Source: Thiomicrorhabdus lithotrophica (GTDB taxonomy: Bacteria; Pseudomonadota; Gammaproteobacteria; Thiomicrospirales; Thiomicrospiraceae). From it: a DNA stretch of 64,000 nucleotides. Below the pieces are notes generated by a model. That model saw only the letters and a list, made by a program, of their open reading frames with translations, had not been told where the DNA came from and did no database searches. The first letter of the stretch is position 1; each line of letters begins with the position of its first letter. The position numbers were made by a program, and so were the translations under genes. The stretch covers positions 744,001-808,000 of the forward strand of contig NZ_CP102381.1 in assembly GCF_029201445.1 (NCBI RefSeq), in the 5' to 3' direction. Positions 51,902 to 60,997 of this stretch are shown here, one piece after another.

Positions 51902-52627
51902 ATGAACAAGATAACTCTTAAATATAGTGGTTTATTCAGCCTTGCCTTAAGTATAGTTGCTTTAACAGGTTGTTCAGGCGCACCAGAGCGAATGCAGCAA
52001 ATGAGTTACGCGCCAAGCTATCCGTTAAATATTCCACAAGCGGCTCAGCCACAAAATGGATCACTTTACCAGACTGGTGCAATGACATTGTTTAATGATG
52101 CCCGAGCCCATAGAGTGGGCGATATTATTACAATTTCCCTAAGCGAAAGTATGTCGGCCAAGAAGAAAGATGAAGCAAAATACGATAAATCTAACAGCCA
52201 AGATTACGGTATTACCACGCCGTTTAGTGTAACCACTCCTAATAATATTGTAGGTAATGCGATTAATACGCTTACTTCGCCAGTGCAGGGTTTAAGCATT
52301 GGGTATGGATCTGAAGGTTCATTTTCAGGAAAGAGTGATGTTAAACAAAATTCAAGTTTAACAGGGTCGATTGCGGTTACGGTAGTTGAAGTGATTCCAA
52401 ATGGCAATTTAGTTATCCGAGGTGAGAAGTGGATTACAATTCATGACGGTGATGAGGTTGTGCAATTTGCTGGAATTATTCGTCCTGAGGATATTCAGCC
52501 AGATAATACTATTGCGTCTGAGAAAGTGGCCGATGTCCGTTTGGTTTATAAGGATGTGGGAATGACTGGTGATACAGCGAGAGCTGGAGTAGGAAGTCAG
52601 TGGTTAACTAAGTATTGGCCATTATAA
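51902..52627 (+). CDS. flgH: Flagellar L-ring protein FlgH
   Basis: Outer-membrane lipoprotein forming the L-ring bushing. About 241 residues from ATG 51902 (AGGATGAG upstream; ATG 51893 is the alternative). Signal peptide with lipobox LTGC. Conserved segments: GAMTLFNDARAHRVGDIITISLSES, EVIPNGNLVIRGEKWITIHDGDEVVQFAGIIRPEDIQPDN, and DVRLVYKDVGMTGDTARAGVGSQWLTKYWPL at the end. The 538-bp spacer and separate sigma-54 promoter after it suggest flgH ends the flgFGH transcript. Confidence 0.96.
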   Translation: MNKITLKYSGLFSLALSIVALTGCSGAPERMQQMSYAPSYPLNIPQAAQPQNGSLYQTGAMTLFNDARAHRVGDIITISLSESMSAKKKDEAKYDKSNSQDYGITTPFSVTTPNNIVGNAINTLTSPVQGLSIGYGSEGSFSGKSDVKQNSSLTGSIAVTVVEVIPNGNLVIRGEKWITIHDGDEVVQFAGIIRPEDIQPDNTIASEKVADVRLVYKDVGMTGDTARAGVGSQWLTKYWPL

Positions 52628-52867
52628 TAAAATAAAAATTAAACATCTTCAGTTAATCTTTAATGCAATTTTTCACTCATGTTTAGGTTAACTGTTTGGA
52701 ATGTAGTAATAAATTGATTAGAGTGTTTTAGTCTAATCTAGCTACTATCTTACAATAATAGGGTGCCGTTTTTTAAGGTATCTTTTACTTGTTCAGTTTC
52801 TACCGGCTTGTTTTTAAATCTCCTTTTTGGCAGGTCGGTTTTTTCTTAAACGATTCAAAAGTCAATG

Positions 52868-52883
52868 TTACCAGGCCTGGTAA
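52868..52883. repeat. Iterated palindrome, extended to 16 bp (copy 9)
   Basis: Core ACCAGGCCTGGT at 52870-52881 within the perfect palindrome TTACCAGGCCTGGTAA in the flgH-flgI spacer. Confidence 0.92.
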
Positions 52884-53043
52884 TATAGATTTTTTTGACA
52901 TCAAATGCACCGTTTTTTCTGGTCTTTGGGGGTGAATGTTGCCCCATTCTTTTATTAACCTATCTTTTTGTTATGCTGTTTTTAGAGATTAAGGCAAGTT
53001 TATCGGCTGTAATCATGAAATCTTTAGCTAAATTTTAAATATT

Positions 53044-53058
53044 TGGCATAGCGTATGC
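53044..53058 (+). promoter_or_regulatory. Sigma-54 promoter of flgIJKL
   Basis: TGGCAT-N5-ATGC, GG (53045-53046) and GC (53057-53058) 12 bp apart, flanked by TT and TA like the flgF promoter. Predicted start near 53070, 96 bp before flgI. Confidence 0.72.
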
Positions 53059-53165
53059 TAATAGATTTTATAGCAAATGCCATGTTTCCGTTAGAGTGAC
53101 AGGTTTCAAATAAATATAAGCTAAATAAACCAGAATAAAGCGCCTAATAGGCAAGGGAAGTTCAA

Positions 53166-54266
53166 ATGTATAGCAAAATGATAGTCATGTTTTTGACGTT
53201 ACTGCTCTCATGGAGTGGTTATAGTTATGCAGAAAGGGTTAAGGATATCGCTGAGGTGGGTGGTGTACGTTCTAACCAATTAGTAGGTTATGGATTAGTT
53301 GTCGGTCTAAATGGGTCTGGTGATAAAACACCCTTTGCTGAGCAAAGTTTACTGAGTATGTTGAATAAGTTTGGCATTAAAGTTCCGGCTGGTGTTAAAA
53401 CCAATTCTAAAAACATTGCAGCCGTTGCTGTGCATGCTGAACTTCCCGCCTTTGCAAAATCAGGCCAAAAAATTGATATTACGGTTTCATCATTAGGTAA
53501 TGCAAAAAGCCTTCGTGGAGGCACCTTGTTACTGACACCCTTAAAAGGGGTAGATGGGAATGTCTATGCCCTTGGGCAGGGAAACCTTGTTGTTGGTGGT
53601 TTAGATGCCAGTGGTGCAGATGGTTCAAGAATTACCATTAATGTTCCAAGTGTTGGACGTATCCCTGATGGCGCAATGGTAGAGCGTACTGTGAATACAG
53701 GGTTTGATTTAGGTAACACCATTACCTTAAATTTAAAAGATGCTGACTTTACAACAGCAACCAATTTAGTGAATGCAATTAATGAACAGTTAGGAGCCGG
53801 AACAGCAAGTGCCTTGGATGGTGAATCTGTAGAAGTCATGGCTCCAAGATTGCCCAATCAGCGAGTGGCTTTTTTATCAGTGCTAGAAAATATTGAAGTT
53901 ATTCCAGGTCAAGAGTCCGCTAGGATTATCGTCAACTCCAGAACTGGTACAGTCGTGATTGGTCAGCACGTTCGCGTTAGCCCTGCTGCGGTTACGCACG
54001 GCGGTTTGACGGTGAAAATCACTGAAAACCAAGACGTGTCACAACCAAATGCTTTTGCTGGCGGTAACACTGCTGTTACACCAGATTCGGGGATTGATGT
54101 TCAGGAAAATGGTGATGCGCGCATGTTTAAATTCCCAAAAGGGGTTTCTTTAAATGACATCGTGCAGGCTGTGAATAATGTCGGGGCTGCCCCTGGTGAT
54201 TTGGTAGCTATTTTGGAAGCACTTAAGCAAGCTGGCGCTTTAAAAGCTGACTTGATGATTATTTAG
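53166..54266 (+). CDS. flgI: Flagellar P-ring protein FlgI
   Basis: Periplasmic ring protein around the rod. The 366-residue protein has a signal peptide (to SYAE, about residue 22). Canonical blocks follow: [80 protein letters not shown], and the ending [27 protein letters not shown]. It is probably assembled with FlgA, encoded at 43 kb. flgJ follows after 20 bp. Confidence 0.97.
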   Translation: MYSKMIVMFLTLLLSWSGYSYAERVKDIAEVGGVRSNQLVGYGLVVGLNGSGDKTPFAEQSLLSMLNKFGIKVPAGVKTNSKNIAAVAVHAELPAFAKSGQKIDITVSSLGNAKSLRGGTLLLTPLKGVDGNVYALGQGNLVVGGLDASGADGSRITINVPSVGRIPDGAMVERTVNTGFDLGNTITLNLKDADFTTATNLVNAINEQLGAGTASALDGESVEVMAPRLPNQRVAFLSVLENIEVIPGQESARIIVNSRTGTVVIGQHVRVSPAAVTHGGLTVKITENQDVSQPNAFAGGNTAVTPDSGIDVQENGDARMFKFPKGVSLNDIVQAVNNVGAAPGDLVAILEALKQAGALKADLMII

Positions 54267-54286
54267 CGGTAAGCTTGGAGAGATTT

Positions 54287-54745
54287 ATGGAAGTTCCAAA
54301 ATTAGATACAACGCAACCTAATCAAAGTTCAAATGTTCAAACGTATCATAACTATACTGATGTGAATGCGTTAAGCGGTTTGAAAAAGCAGGCGCGTGAT
54401 GACCAGGCATCTGCATTAAGACCAGTTGCTGAACAATTTGAAGCGCTCTTTGTCCAGCAGATATTGAAAGAATCTAGAAAAGTTAGTTTTGATGAAGGCT
54501 GGCTTGATAGTGGGCAGGGTGACTTTTATAAAGACTGGTCAGATAAACAGTTGTCATTAGACTTATCTTCTAAAGGAACGCTTGGTTTTGCCGATAGTAT
54601 AGTTGAGCAACTTGCTCCGACACTACCTAAAATGGCACAATTAAAACAAGAGTCTGTTTATTCAGATCCTCAGAAACCGCTAGATAATACTGTAAGCCCC
54701 TTGTCAACTGAGCAAGTCGTTGCCTTTAGACAATTGAGCAAGTAA
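54287..54745 (+). CDS. flgJ: Short FlgJ: rod-binding domain only
   Basis: A 152-residue protein from ATG 54287 with GGAGA upstream; TTG 54275 is less likely. It matches the FlgJ rod-binding (rod-cap) domain: ALRPVAEQFEALFVQQILKESRKVSFDEGW (about residues 43-72), then YKDWSDKQLSLDLSSKGTLGFADSIVEQL. The C-terminal glucosaminidase domain of enteric FlgJ is absent. The rod must therefore pass through peptidoglycan cut by another enzyme; two lytic transglycosylases are encoded in this window, one immediately after flgL. Confidence 0.9.
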   Translation: MEVPKLDTTQPNQSSNVQTYHNYTDVNALSGLKKQARDDQASALRPVAEQFEALFVQQILKESRKVSFDEGWLDSGQGDFYKDWSDKQLSLDLSSKGTLGFADSIVEQLAPTLPKMAQLKQESVYSDPQKPLDNTVSPLSTEQVVAFRQLSK

Positions 54746-54787
54746 TTTGAAGCGAGTGTTGTTAAAGACTGAAAAAAGGAAAGCATT

Positions 54788-56623
54788 ATGAGTGACATGT
54801 TAATGATTGGTTCAACAGCCACAAGTGCTTTCAGAAGGGCGCTTGAGGTTACTGGGCATAATGTCGCTAACGTTGCGACGGACGGTTACAGTCGTCAACG
54901 TGCTGAATTCGTTAATAACTCCGCTCAGATTGTTGGGCCGATTCAGAAGGGTGGTGGAGTGCGTGTTGACAATGTCATGCGTGTTCAAGCGGATTATATT
55001 CAGTCTCAACTGGTTAATTCAAGCTCTACGAAATCTCGTTATGATGAAAGTCTACAGCAGTCGAAACAAGTTGAAGGTCTCATTGCGGGGAATGATGAAG
55101 GTGTTCAGCAAGTGTTGCAACAGTTTTTTGACTCAATACAGAACCTGGCAAGCAACCCGACATCAAACGTAAATAGACAGTTAGTCGTGGATGAAGCATC
55201 TAAACTAGAGAGTCATATCGAGAACTTAACTTCCGTTTTGATTAGTAATGAAGATGACGTTAATAACCAAATTGATAGTATGGTTTTAGAAATTAATGCG
55301 CGAGTAGATTTGGTTGCGCGTGTTAATGCTGAAGTGGGTAAAACATTAAATAATGGTGGCCAGTTACCGAATGATTTACTTGATCAAAGAGACCAAGCTA
55401 TTTTGGAGTTGAGTGAGTTTATTGATATTAAAGCGCATCAAACTGAAAATGGTGGTATTGATATTTATACCGCAAGTGGTAAATTTCCATTGGTCAGTGA
55501 TGGTACGGTGACTCGAATTGACTCCAGATTAAGTGAGTTTTCGAATGAAAACAGAAAAGAAGTTTATATGACAATTTCTGGTCAGAGTCGTGATATTGGT
55601 GAATTCATTACGGGTGGAAGTTTAGGTGGAATTTTAGACTTTCGAAGTGAAATGTTAGATTCAGCTAAAAATGAATTAGGTGTCATGTTAAATGGCTTAG
55701 TTGCGAGCACTAATTGGCAGAACTACCAGGGCTATGATGTAAATGGTGATGCAGGTGAAGAAATATTCACTCCTTTGACAGTCTCGGGAACAAAAAGTAT
55801 TAATAATGCCACTGGAAGCAACGATGGTTCCGCGATTCTAGTTCAGTTTAATCCCACTGCTCCAGCAGGCGCTCCAAATCCACCACCTTTCAACCCTGCT
55901 GGATTACAGCCTTTAACTTACGGTGATAAGGAAGCTTATCTCGCCAATGCTTATGACAGTATGGGGAATATGAAGGCTAGTGAGTACATTATGACCCATG
56001 ACGGTACTAATTTTTTGGTCACAAATCGAGAAACTAATGCTTTATTGGGAACTGTGATACCTGGTACGCCAGTTGAAATTGATGGTTTAGAGTTTTCAGT
56101 ACCAGCTCCACCTGCAGCAATCTATCAGGCAGGGGATAGCTTTGTAATTAAACCACATCAAGCAATCTTGAAACAGTTTGAAGTTAGTTTAGATGATCCA
56201 GATAAAATTGCGGCTAGGGGTCAGTCACCTGTTGATACAAATGCAGATGGTTCAATTCTAGATGAGGTGCCAACAGCAGGTGCTCAAGGTGATAATGTCA
56301 ATGCGGCTAATCTCGCAAACCTAGGTTCGAAAAAAATTCTTTATTCGGATGCATTGAATCAGCCGACCGAAACTTTATTGGGTGGTTATTCAATTATGGC
56401 AACGGGTATCGGGATGTATGTACAAAGCTCTGACATTAAGCTGCAAGCACAAACTTCCGTATATGAAAATGTTCTCGACAGAAGAGAATCTCTGTCAGGT
56501 GTCAGTTTGGATGAGGAGGCTGCTAATTTAGTCCGATTCCAGCAGGCTTATGAAGCTGCTGCACAAGTTATTTCAACATCAAAGTCGATTTTTGATACAT
56601 TGCTTAGCGCAGTGAGAGGATAA
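54788..56623 (+). CDS. flgK: Hook-filament junction protein FlgK (HAP1)
   Basis: First junction protein, 611 residues. The N-terminal ATSAFRRALEVTGHNVANVATDGYSRQRAEFV is the rod/hook-type signature. The coiled region has SIQNLASNPTSNVNRQLVVDEASKLESHI, and the C-terminal ending SGVSLDEEAANLVRFQQAYEAAAQVISTSKSIFDTLLSAV is diagnostic. Exported with FlgN as chaperone. It follows flgJ by 42 bp and precedes flgL by 4 bp. Confidence 0.97.
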   Translation: MSDMLMIGSTATSAFRRALEVTGHNVANVATDGYSRQRAEFVNNSAQIVGPIQKGGGVRVDNVMRVQADYIQSQLVNSSSTKSRYDESLQQSKQVEGLIAGNDEGVQQVLQQFFDSIQNLASNPTSNVNRQLVVDEASKLESHIENLTSVLISNEDDVNNQIDSMVLEINARVDLVARVNAEVGKTLNNGGQLPNDLLDQRDQAILELSEFIDIKAHQTENGGIDIYTASGKFPLVSDGTVTRIDSRLSEFSNENRKEVYMTISGQSRDIGEFITGGSLGGILDFRSEMLDSAKNELGVMLNGLVASTNWQNYQGYDVNGDAGEEIFTPLTVSGTKSINNATGSNDGSAILVQFNPTAPAGAPNPPPFNPAGLQPLTYGDKEAYLANAYDSMGNMKASEYIMTHDGTNFLVTNRETNALLGTVIPGTPVEIDGLEFSVPAPPAAIYQAGDSFVIKPHQAILKQFEVSLDDPDKIAARGQSPVDTNADGSILDEVPTAGAQGDNVNAANLANLGSKKILYSDALNQPTETLLGGYSIMATGIGMYVQSSDIKLQAQTSVYENVLDRRESLSGVSLDEEAANLVRFQQAYEAAAQVISTSKSIFDTLLSAVRG

Positions 56624-56627
56624 AAAA

Positions 56628-57689
56628 ATGAGAATTTCTACAAATCAATTCCATAGCCAGGGTATCAATTCGATTCAAAAGCATCAAGAGAACTTGTTAG
56701 ACATACAGGTTAAATTGAGTACTGGTAAACGTGTTAATAAAGCCAGTGATGACCCGGTGGCGGCAGGTCAAATTCACTCTATGAATCGTACCATGAACAC
56801 TATTGATCAATACGCACGTAATGGCGAGTTTGCTAAAACTCAGCTAGTTTTAGAGGAAACTGCGATTGATGATACTACCAATTCATTACAGCGAGCACGT
56901 GAACTCGGTATACAGATGATTAATGGCACTTATAATCCAAGTAACAGGCAGGCAACAGCGCAAGAAATTGGTCAAATTATTAACCAAGTGCGTAATATGA
57001 TGAATTATAGAACTTCAGAGGGTGAGTCATTATTTGCTGGAAATGATGTTGATAAGCAGCCCTATGTTGTGGACGGTGGAACTTATGATGACACCACAAC
57101 CGTTCCGGTTGAAACCACAGGTGGTTTCTATTCTTATATAGGTAACTTGCCAGTAGCTGATCCTGATTACTCCCCGACCGCTAATTTTGGATCACGTTTT
57201 TTACAGATAGGATTTGATTCAGATAATAAATTAAGCTCTGATGATTCTGGGGATGCTTCGCGAGTTCGAGTCAGTGATAATGGTTCGGACGTATTCAATA
57301 TTCCTGGTGGTGCAACGTCTTTAACCAAATATGATGATGGAGCAGGTAATCCTCCTGACAGCAATATCTTGAATGTTTTGGTAGAAATGAAAAAGCAACT
57401 TGATGCGGGAGAACCAGTTTCACTGGAAGTGGTTGAAGATATCACAAGCAGTATCACTCAATTATCACAAGTTAGAGCTGAAATAGGCGGGCGTCAAAAC
57501 CGAATTGAAAATCAATATGAAGCGGGTGAGAATTTTAAACTTGCTTTGGCGGAGAGAAAATCCAATCTTGAAGACCAGGATGCTGTTACAGGGATTTCAG
57601 AGTTTACTCGCAATCAATCAGCCTTGCAGATGGCCCAACAAATATTTAGTAAGGTTCAGGACTTATCGCTTTTTAACTACATACGTTAG
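56628..57689 (+). CDS. flgL: Hook-filament junction protein FlgL (HAP3)
   Basis: Second junction protein, 353 residues. Flagellin-like N-terminus with RISTNQFHSQGINSIQKHQENLLDIQVKLSTGKRVNKASDDPVAAGQI, and a C-terminal helical end SEFTRNQSALQMAQQIFSKVQDLSLFNYIR. Longer than enteric FlgL because of its middle domain. A terminator follows that overlaps the promoter and ribosome binding site of the next gene. Confidence 0.96.
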   Translation: MRISTNQFHSQGINSIQKHQENLLDIQVKLSTGKRVNKASDDPVAAGQIHSMNRTMNTIDQYARNGEFAKTQLVLEETAIDDTTNSLQRARELGIQMINGTYNPSNRQATAQEIGQIINQVRNMMNYRTSEGESLFAGNDVDKQPYVVDGGTYDDTTTVPVETTGGFYSYIGNLPVADPDYSPTANFGSRFLQIGFDSDNKLSSDDSGDASRVRVSDNGSDVFNIPGGATSLTKYDDGAGNPPDSNILNVLVEMKKQLDAGEPVSLEVVEDITSSITQLSQVRAEIGGRQNRIENQYEAGENFKLALAERKSNLEDQDAVTGISEFTRNQSALQMAQQIFSKVQDLSLFNYIR

Positions 57690-57713
57690 CGCCAAGATTT
57701 TGGCATAAGTAGG

Positions 57714-57728
57714 TGGCATTGGAATTGC
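57714..57728 (+). promoter_or_regulatory. Sigma-54 promoter of the MltC-like gene
   Basis: TGGCAT-N5-TTGC; GG (57715-57716) and GC (57727-57728) are 12 bp apart. The predicted start is A57740, in the loop of the flgL terminator. Confidence 0.78.
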
Positions 57729-57729
57729 T

Positions 57730-57757
57730 AAAGCCTTCTATATGGAGGCTTTTTTTG
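57730..57757 (+). terminator. flgL terminator containing the next gene's Shine-Dalgarno
   Basis: AAAGCCTTC (57730-57738) pairs with GGAGGCTTT (57744-57752, one G-T wobble) around TATAT, followed by further Ts. GGAGG (57744-57748) in the right arm is spaced eight bases from GTG 57757. Confidence 0.8.
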
Positions 57758-59001
57758 TGAAAATAAAAAGGAATTTATTGTGGGTTTTTACTGGCGTATG
57801 GTTGCTAAGTGTTACGTTGAGTGTGTATATGCTTTTGCAGAAAGTAAAGCCTAAAGCTCAGTTCAAGTCAGTATCTCAAAATATTCTGAGGATGGATCAG
57901 CAAGCTGCTGAGATGAACATGCTTGCTAAAGGGTCTGAACTAGATGTTCGTCTACCTGCAAGAGTGTCTAATCTTGTTCAACGAGGTGAGGTTGTTGAGC
58001 CGATTAAGGCTAAACAAAAGGTTGCTGTATTATCAAAACTGCCTGATTTAGAGAATAGGCGAACGGCCTTAAATGCTAATAATACTTCGGTTTTGACATC
58101 GAACTCCAATGAACAGGTAGCTGAATTAGCCCCCTCTTTAGTGGTTTATCCTCAAGAATTAATTTTTGAATTTCCACGTGCAGTGGCAACAGAGCAGAAT
58201 ATCAAAAGAGCAATGGTAAGATTGCTTCTTAGTAAAACACCTTTTCAAGAGACTAATTGGCTGGATAAAAGCCCTATGTCTTTAAAGCAAAAACCTTTTT
58301 TCTACAAGAGAGTTTTGGACCATAATGGCCAGCCAATGCGCTATCCTATTGCGGTCTATAACTATGTTAATCACCTTTTGAAAACAGGCGCGGTTGAAGG
58401 ATTTACGACTCAATCTGAGTATGTTTTGCTGCATATTCCTATCGAAGATAAAAATGATTTAGTCCAAGTTGATAAATACAGCCACATTGTGGGAAACTAT
58501 GCGAAGCAGTTTAATATCTCGCCAAACCTAGTATTCGCTATTATGGAAGTCGAAAGTAATTTTAATCCAGAAGCAGTAAGTCCTTCAAATGCTTTAGGTT
58601 TAATGCAGCTTAAAGCGAATGCTGCTGGTCAAGATGTTTATAAACTGATTGACCAACGAGATGGCAGGCCTGGTAAAAAAGAATTATTTGATTCAGAAAA
58701 CAATATCCGGATGGGTACAGCTTATTTAGGTTTGCTTAAACACGACTATTTGTCGGGTGTACGGAATGCCAAAAGCAGAGAGTTTTTAACAATAGCTTCA
58801 TATAATGGTGGTTTGACGGCGGTTTTAGAAGCTTTTTCTGATTCAAAAGAGAAAGCGATTAACAAAATTAATCGCTTGCACCCTAATCAGGTTTATCGTA
58901 CCTTAAGATACGGCCTTAAATCTCAAGAAACCAGACTTTACATTGAGAAAGTTTTGAAGGCAAAAGATCGGTACCAGGAATTATTAGATAGTTATGTCTA
59001 A
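57757..59001 (+). CDS. MltC-like lytic transglycosylase, probably for flagellar assembly
   Basis: About 414 residues from GTG 57757 (MKIKRNLLWVF), chosen because GGAGG is eight bases upstream. ATG 57742 lies in the terminator loop and has no such site. One N-terminal hydrophobic segment (signal anchor, about 5-26), a variable region, and a transglycosylase domain (about 245-400). The catalytic Glu is in AIMEVESNFNPEAVSPSNALGLMQL, followed by IASYNGG. An MltC-like N-domain (FEFPRAVATEQNIKRAMVRLLLSK) precedes it. Its sigma-54 promoter and place after flgIJKL suggest it supplies the muramidase activity that FlgJ here lacks. Confidence 0.8.
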   Translation: MKIKRNLLWVFTGVWLLSVTLSVYMLLQKVKPKAQFKSVSQNILRMDQQAAEMNMLAKGSELDVRLPARVSNLVQRGEVVEPIKAKQKVAVLSKLPDLENRRTALNANNTSVLTSNSNEQVAELAPSLVVYPQELIFEFPRAVATEQNIKRAMVRLLLSKTPFQETNWLDKSPMSLKQKPFFYKRVLDHNGQPMRYPIAVYNYVNHLLKTGAVEGFTTQSEYVLLHIPIEDKNDLVQVDKYSHIVGNYAKQFNISPNLVFAIMEVESNFNPEAVSPSNALGLMQLKANAAGQDVYKLIDQRDGRPGKKELFDSENNIRMGTAYLGLLKHDYLSGVRNAKSREFLTIASYNGGLTAVLEAFSDSKEKAINKINRLHPNQVYRTLRYGLKSQETRLYIEKVLKAKDRYQELLDSYV

Positions 59002-59055
59002 GAGAATAAGTTGGAGAGTATGTTTGTATATTGTTTCTCGGATAAAGTTAGTCTT

Positions 59056-59083
59056 TTGCTTATTAAAGACCTTAAAATATAAT
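59056..59083 (+). promoter_or_regulatory. Putative sigma-70 promoter of the pse cluster
   Basis: TTGCTT (59056-59061), 16 bp, TATAAT (59078-59083), 25 bp before the pseC ATG. Confidence 0.6.
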
Positions 59084-59107
59084 CAAATAGCATAAGGTAT
59101 TAACTTC

Positions 59108-60256
59108 ATGATTCCTTATGGCAAACAGGATACTTCCCAAGCCGATATTGATGCTGTGGTTGAGGTTTTAAAATCAGATTATCTGACGCAAGGTCCTCAA
59201 GTTCCGCTGTTTGAAGAAGCCGTTGCAAGCTATTGTGGTGCTGAATATGGTGTGGCCGTAAATAGTGCTACTTCAGCACTACATATAGCTTGTTTAGCAC
59301 TAGGTTTAGGAGAAGGCGACCGGCTTTGGACTAGCCCTAATACTTTTGTAGCATCAGCAAATTGTGCTTTGTATTGTGGAGCACAGATTGACTTTGTTGA
59401 TATTAATCCGCAAACCTATAACATGTCGGTGTCTGCTTTAGAGCAGAAGCTCCAGCAAGCTAAAAAAACCAATACACTTCCTAAAATTGTTATTCCCGTC
59501 CACTTCGCAGGCCAATCTTGTGAGATGCAAGATATTTATGCTCTAAGTCTTGAGTACGGTTTTAAAGTTATTGAAGATGCAGCACATGCGATAGGTGGTA
59601 AATATTTGGGTAAGCCAATCGGAGGCTGTCAGTATTCTGATATTACGGTATTTAGTTTTCACCCTGTCAAAATCATAACCACCGCAGAAGGTGGCGTCGC
59701 TACTACTAATAGTCAACAACTCTCTGAGAAGATGGCTTTGTTACGCAGTCATGGGGTAACTCGTGATGTAGATTTAATTGATCGGTGTGATGGCCCTTGG
59801 TATTACCAGCAGGTTGATTTAGGTTTTAATTATCGTATGACTGAGTTGCAAGCTGCATTAGGATTAAGTCAATTTGAACGGTTAGATGAATTTGTCGTTA
59901 AACGTCACCAGTTAGCTAAAAAATATGATGAGTATTTGGCGAGCCTGCCTTTAATCCAGCCTTACCAGTCAGAAAACGCTCATTCCTCCTATCATTTGTA
60001 TCCAGTTTATTTAAATGCGGCCGATAAAGATAGAAAGACTGTTTTTGAAGCGCTTAGACAAGCAGGAATTGGCGTGAATGTTCACTATATTCCAATTCAT
60101 ACTCAGCCTTTTTACCAACGTTTGGGTTTTAAGCAAGGCGATTTTCCGATAGCCGAAGATTATTACCGTAATGCGATTAGTATTCCTTTGCATCAGAGTC
60201 TGTCTGAAGCTGATCAAAAAAAGGTTATCGCGTCATTGTATGAGGTATTAGCATGA
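59108..60256 (+). CDS. pseC: UDP-4-amino-4,6-dideoxy-N-acetyl-beta-L-altrosamine transaminase
   Basis: The PLP-dependent aminotransferase of pseudaminic acid synthesis, 382 residues. DegT/DnrJ/EryC1 family features: SDYLTQGPQVPLFEEAVASYCG, DAAHAIGGKY, and the PLP lysine in FSFHPVKIITTAEGG (about residue 187). The FHPVKIITTAEGG form is typical of PseC. Pseudaminic acid commonly decorates flagellins, and the cluster follows flagellar genes. pseB, the dehydratase that should act first, is not in the window. The stop overlaps pseF (ATGA). Confidence 0.92.
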   Translation: MIPYGKQDTSQADIDAVVEVLKSDYLTQGPQVPLFEEAVASYCGAEYGVAVNSATSALHIACLALGLGEGDRLWTSPNTFVASANCALYCGAQIDFVDINPQTYNMSVSALEQKLQQAKKTNTLPKIVIPVHFAGQSCEMQDIYALSLEYGFKVIEDAAHAIGGKYLGKPIGGCQYSDITVFSFHPVKIITTAEGGVATTNSQQLSEKMALLRSHGVTRDVDLIDRCDGPWYYQQVDLGFNYRMTELQAALGLSQFERLDEFVVKRHQLAKKYDEYLASLPLIQPYQSENAHSSYHLYPVYLNAADKDRKTVFEALRQAGIGVNVHYIPIHTQPFYQRLGFKQGDFPIAEDYYRNAISIPLHQSLSEADQKKVIASLYEVLA

Positions 60257-60969
60257 ATATTTGTGTCATTCCTGCCAGGGGCGGAAGTAAACGTATTCAA
60301 AACAAAAATATTAAAGAGTTTAGCGGTAAGCCGATTATCGCTTGGTCAATTGAAACGGCACTTGCGAGTGGTTGTTTCGATCAGGTTATCGTAACGACAG
60401 ATGATCCTAAAATTGCCGAAGTTGCTAGGTTTTACGGTGCAAAAGTACCTTTTTTCAGGCCAGCCGAGTTATCAGATGACTATACTGGCACGGTTGCAGT
60501 AATACAACATGCTGTTAATTGGTTTATTGAAAATGAGCGTGCGCCTGATTATGTCTGTTGCTTATATGCAACGGCACCTTTTGTACAGACTGAAGACCTA
60601 AGAGCAGGCCTGGCAAAAATTAAATCGACACAGTCAGATTATGTTTTTACTGTGGCCAGCTTTGAGTCGCCAATTCAACGTGCGATTAAAATCAATGCTC
60701 AAGGTCGAGTTGAGATGTTTTCGCCGGAACTTATAAACGAACGCTCCCAGGATTTGGATGAAGCTTACTACAATGCAGGCCAATTCTATTGGGGGCAAGC
60801 TGATGCTTGGCTCCAAGGTCGTCGAGTGATGACTGGAGATTCTGTACCTTTGGTTATTCCACGTGGGCAGGTTCAAGATATTGATACGCCAGAAGACTGG
60901 GAGCATGCAGAGCTTTTATTTGGTTGGTTACAAGACAAAGAAAAAATACAGCACTTAAAGTGTGTGTAA
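60253..60969 (+). CDS. pseF: Pseudaminic acid cytidylyltransferase
   Basis: PseF activates pseudaminic acid with CTP. The 238-residue protein has the CMP-sugar synthetase start VIPARGGSKRIQNKNIKEFSGKPIIAWSIETAL and later TDDPKIAEVARFYGA and DEAYYNAGQFYWG, matching PseF more than NeuA. It starts in the last codon of pseC and overlaps the upstream part of the next ORF, so the pse genes form one operon. Confidence 0.92.
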   Translation: MNICVIPARGGSKRIQNKNIKEFSGKPIIAWSIETALASGCFDQVIVTTDDPKIAEVARFYGAKVPFFRPAELSDDYTGTVAVIQHAVNWFIENERAPDYVCCLYATAPFVQTEDLRAGLAKIKSTQSDYVFTVASFESPIQRAIKINAQGRVEMFSPELINERSQDLDEAYYNAGQFYWGQADAWLQGRRVMTGDSVPLVIPRGQVQDIDTPEDWEHAELLFGWLQDKEKIQHLKCV

Positions 60970-60997
60970 CATTTTAGATTGCGAGGAGAGAGCAAAG

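Larger units (their letters stand above)
52628..53165. other. 538-bp spacer between flgH and flgI
   Basis: Non-coding. GATTAGA (52716-52722) pairs with TCTAATC (52732-52738) after flgH and may slow or stop transcription. A T-rich, imperfect terminator-like region follows at about 52805-52846. A 16-bp extended iterated palindrome lies at 52868-52883, and a sigma-54 promoter at 53044-53058. No ORF of interest. Confidence 0.55.

Noticed and set aside
57742-57756. ATG 57742 as start of the MltC-like protein
   Set aside because: It lies in the terminator loop, two bases after the predicted transcription start, and has no Shine-Dalgarno; GTG 57757 has GGAGG at ideal spacing.
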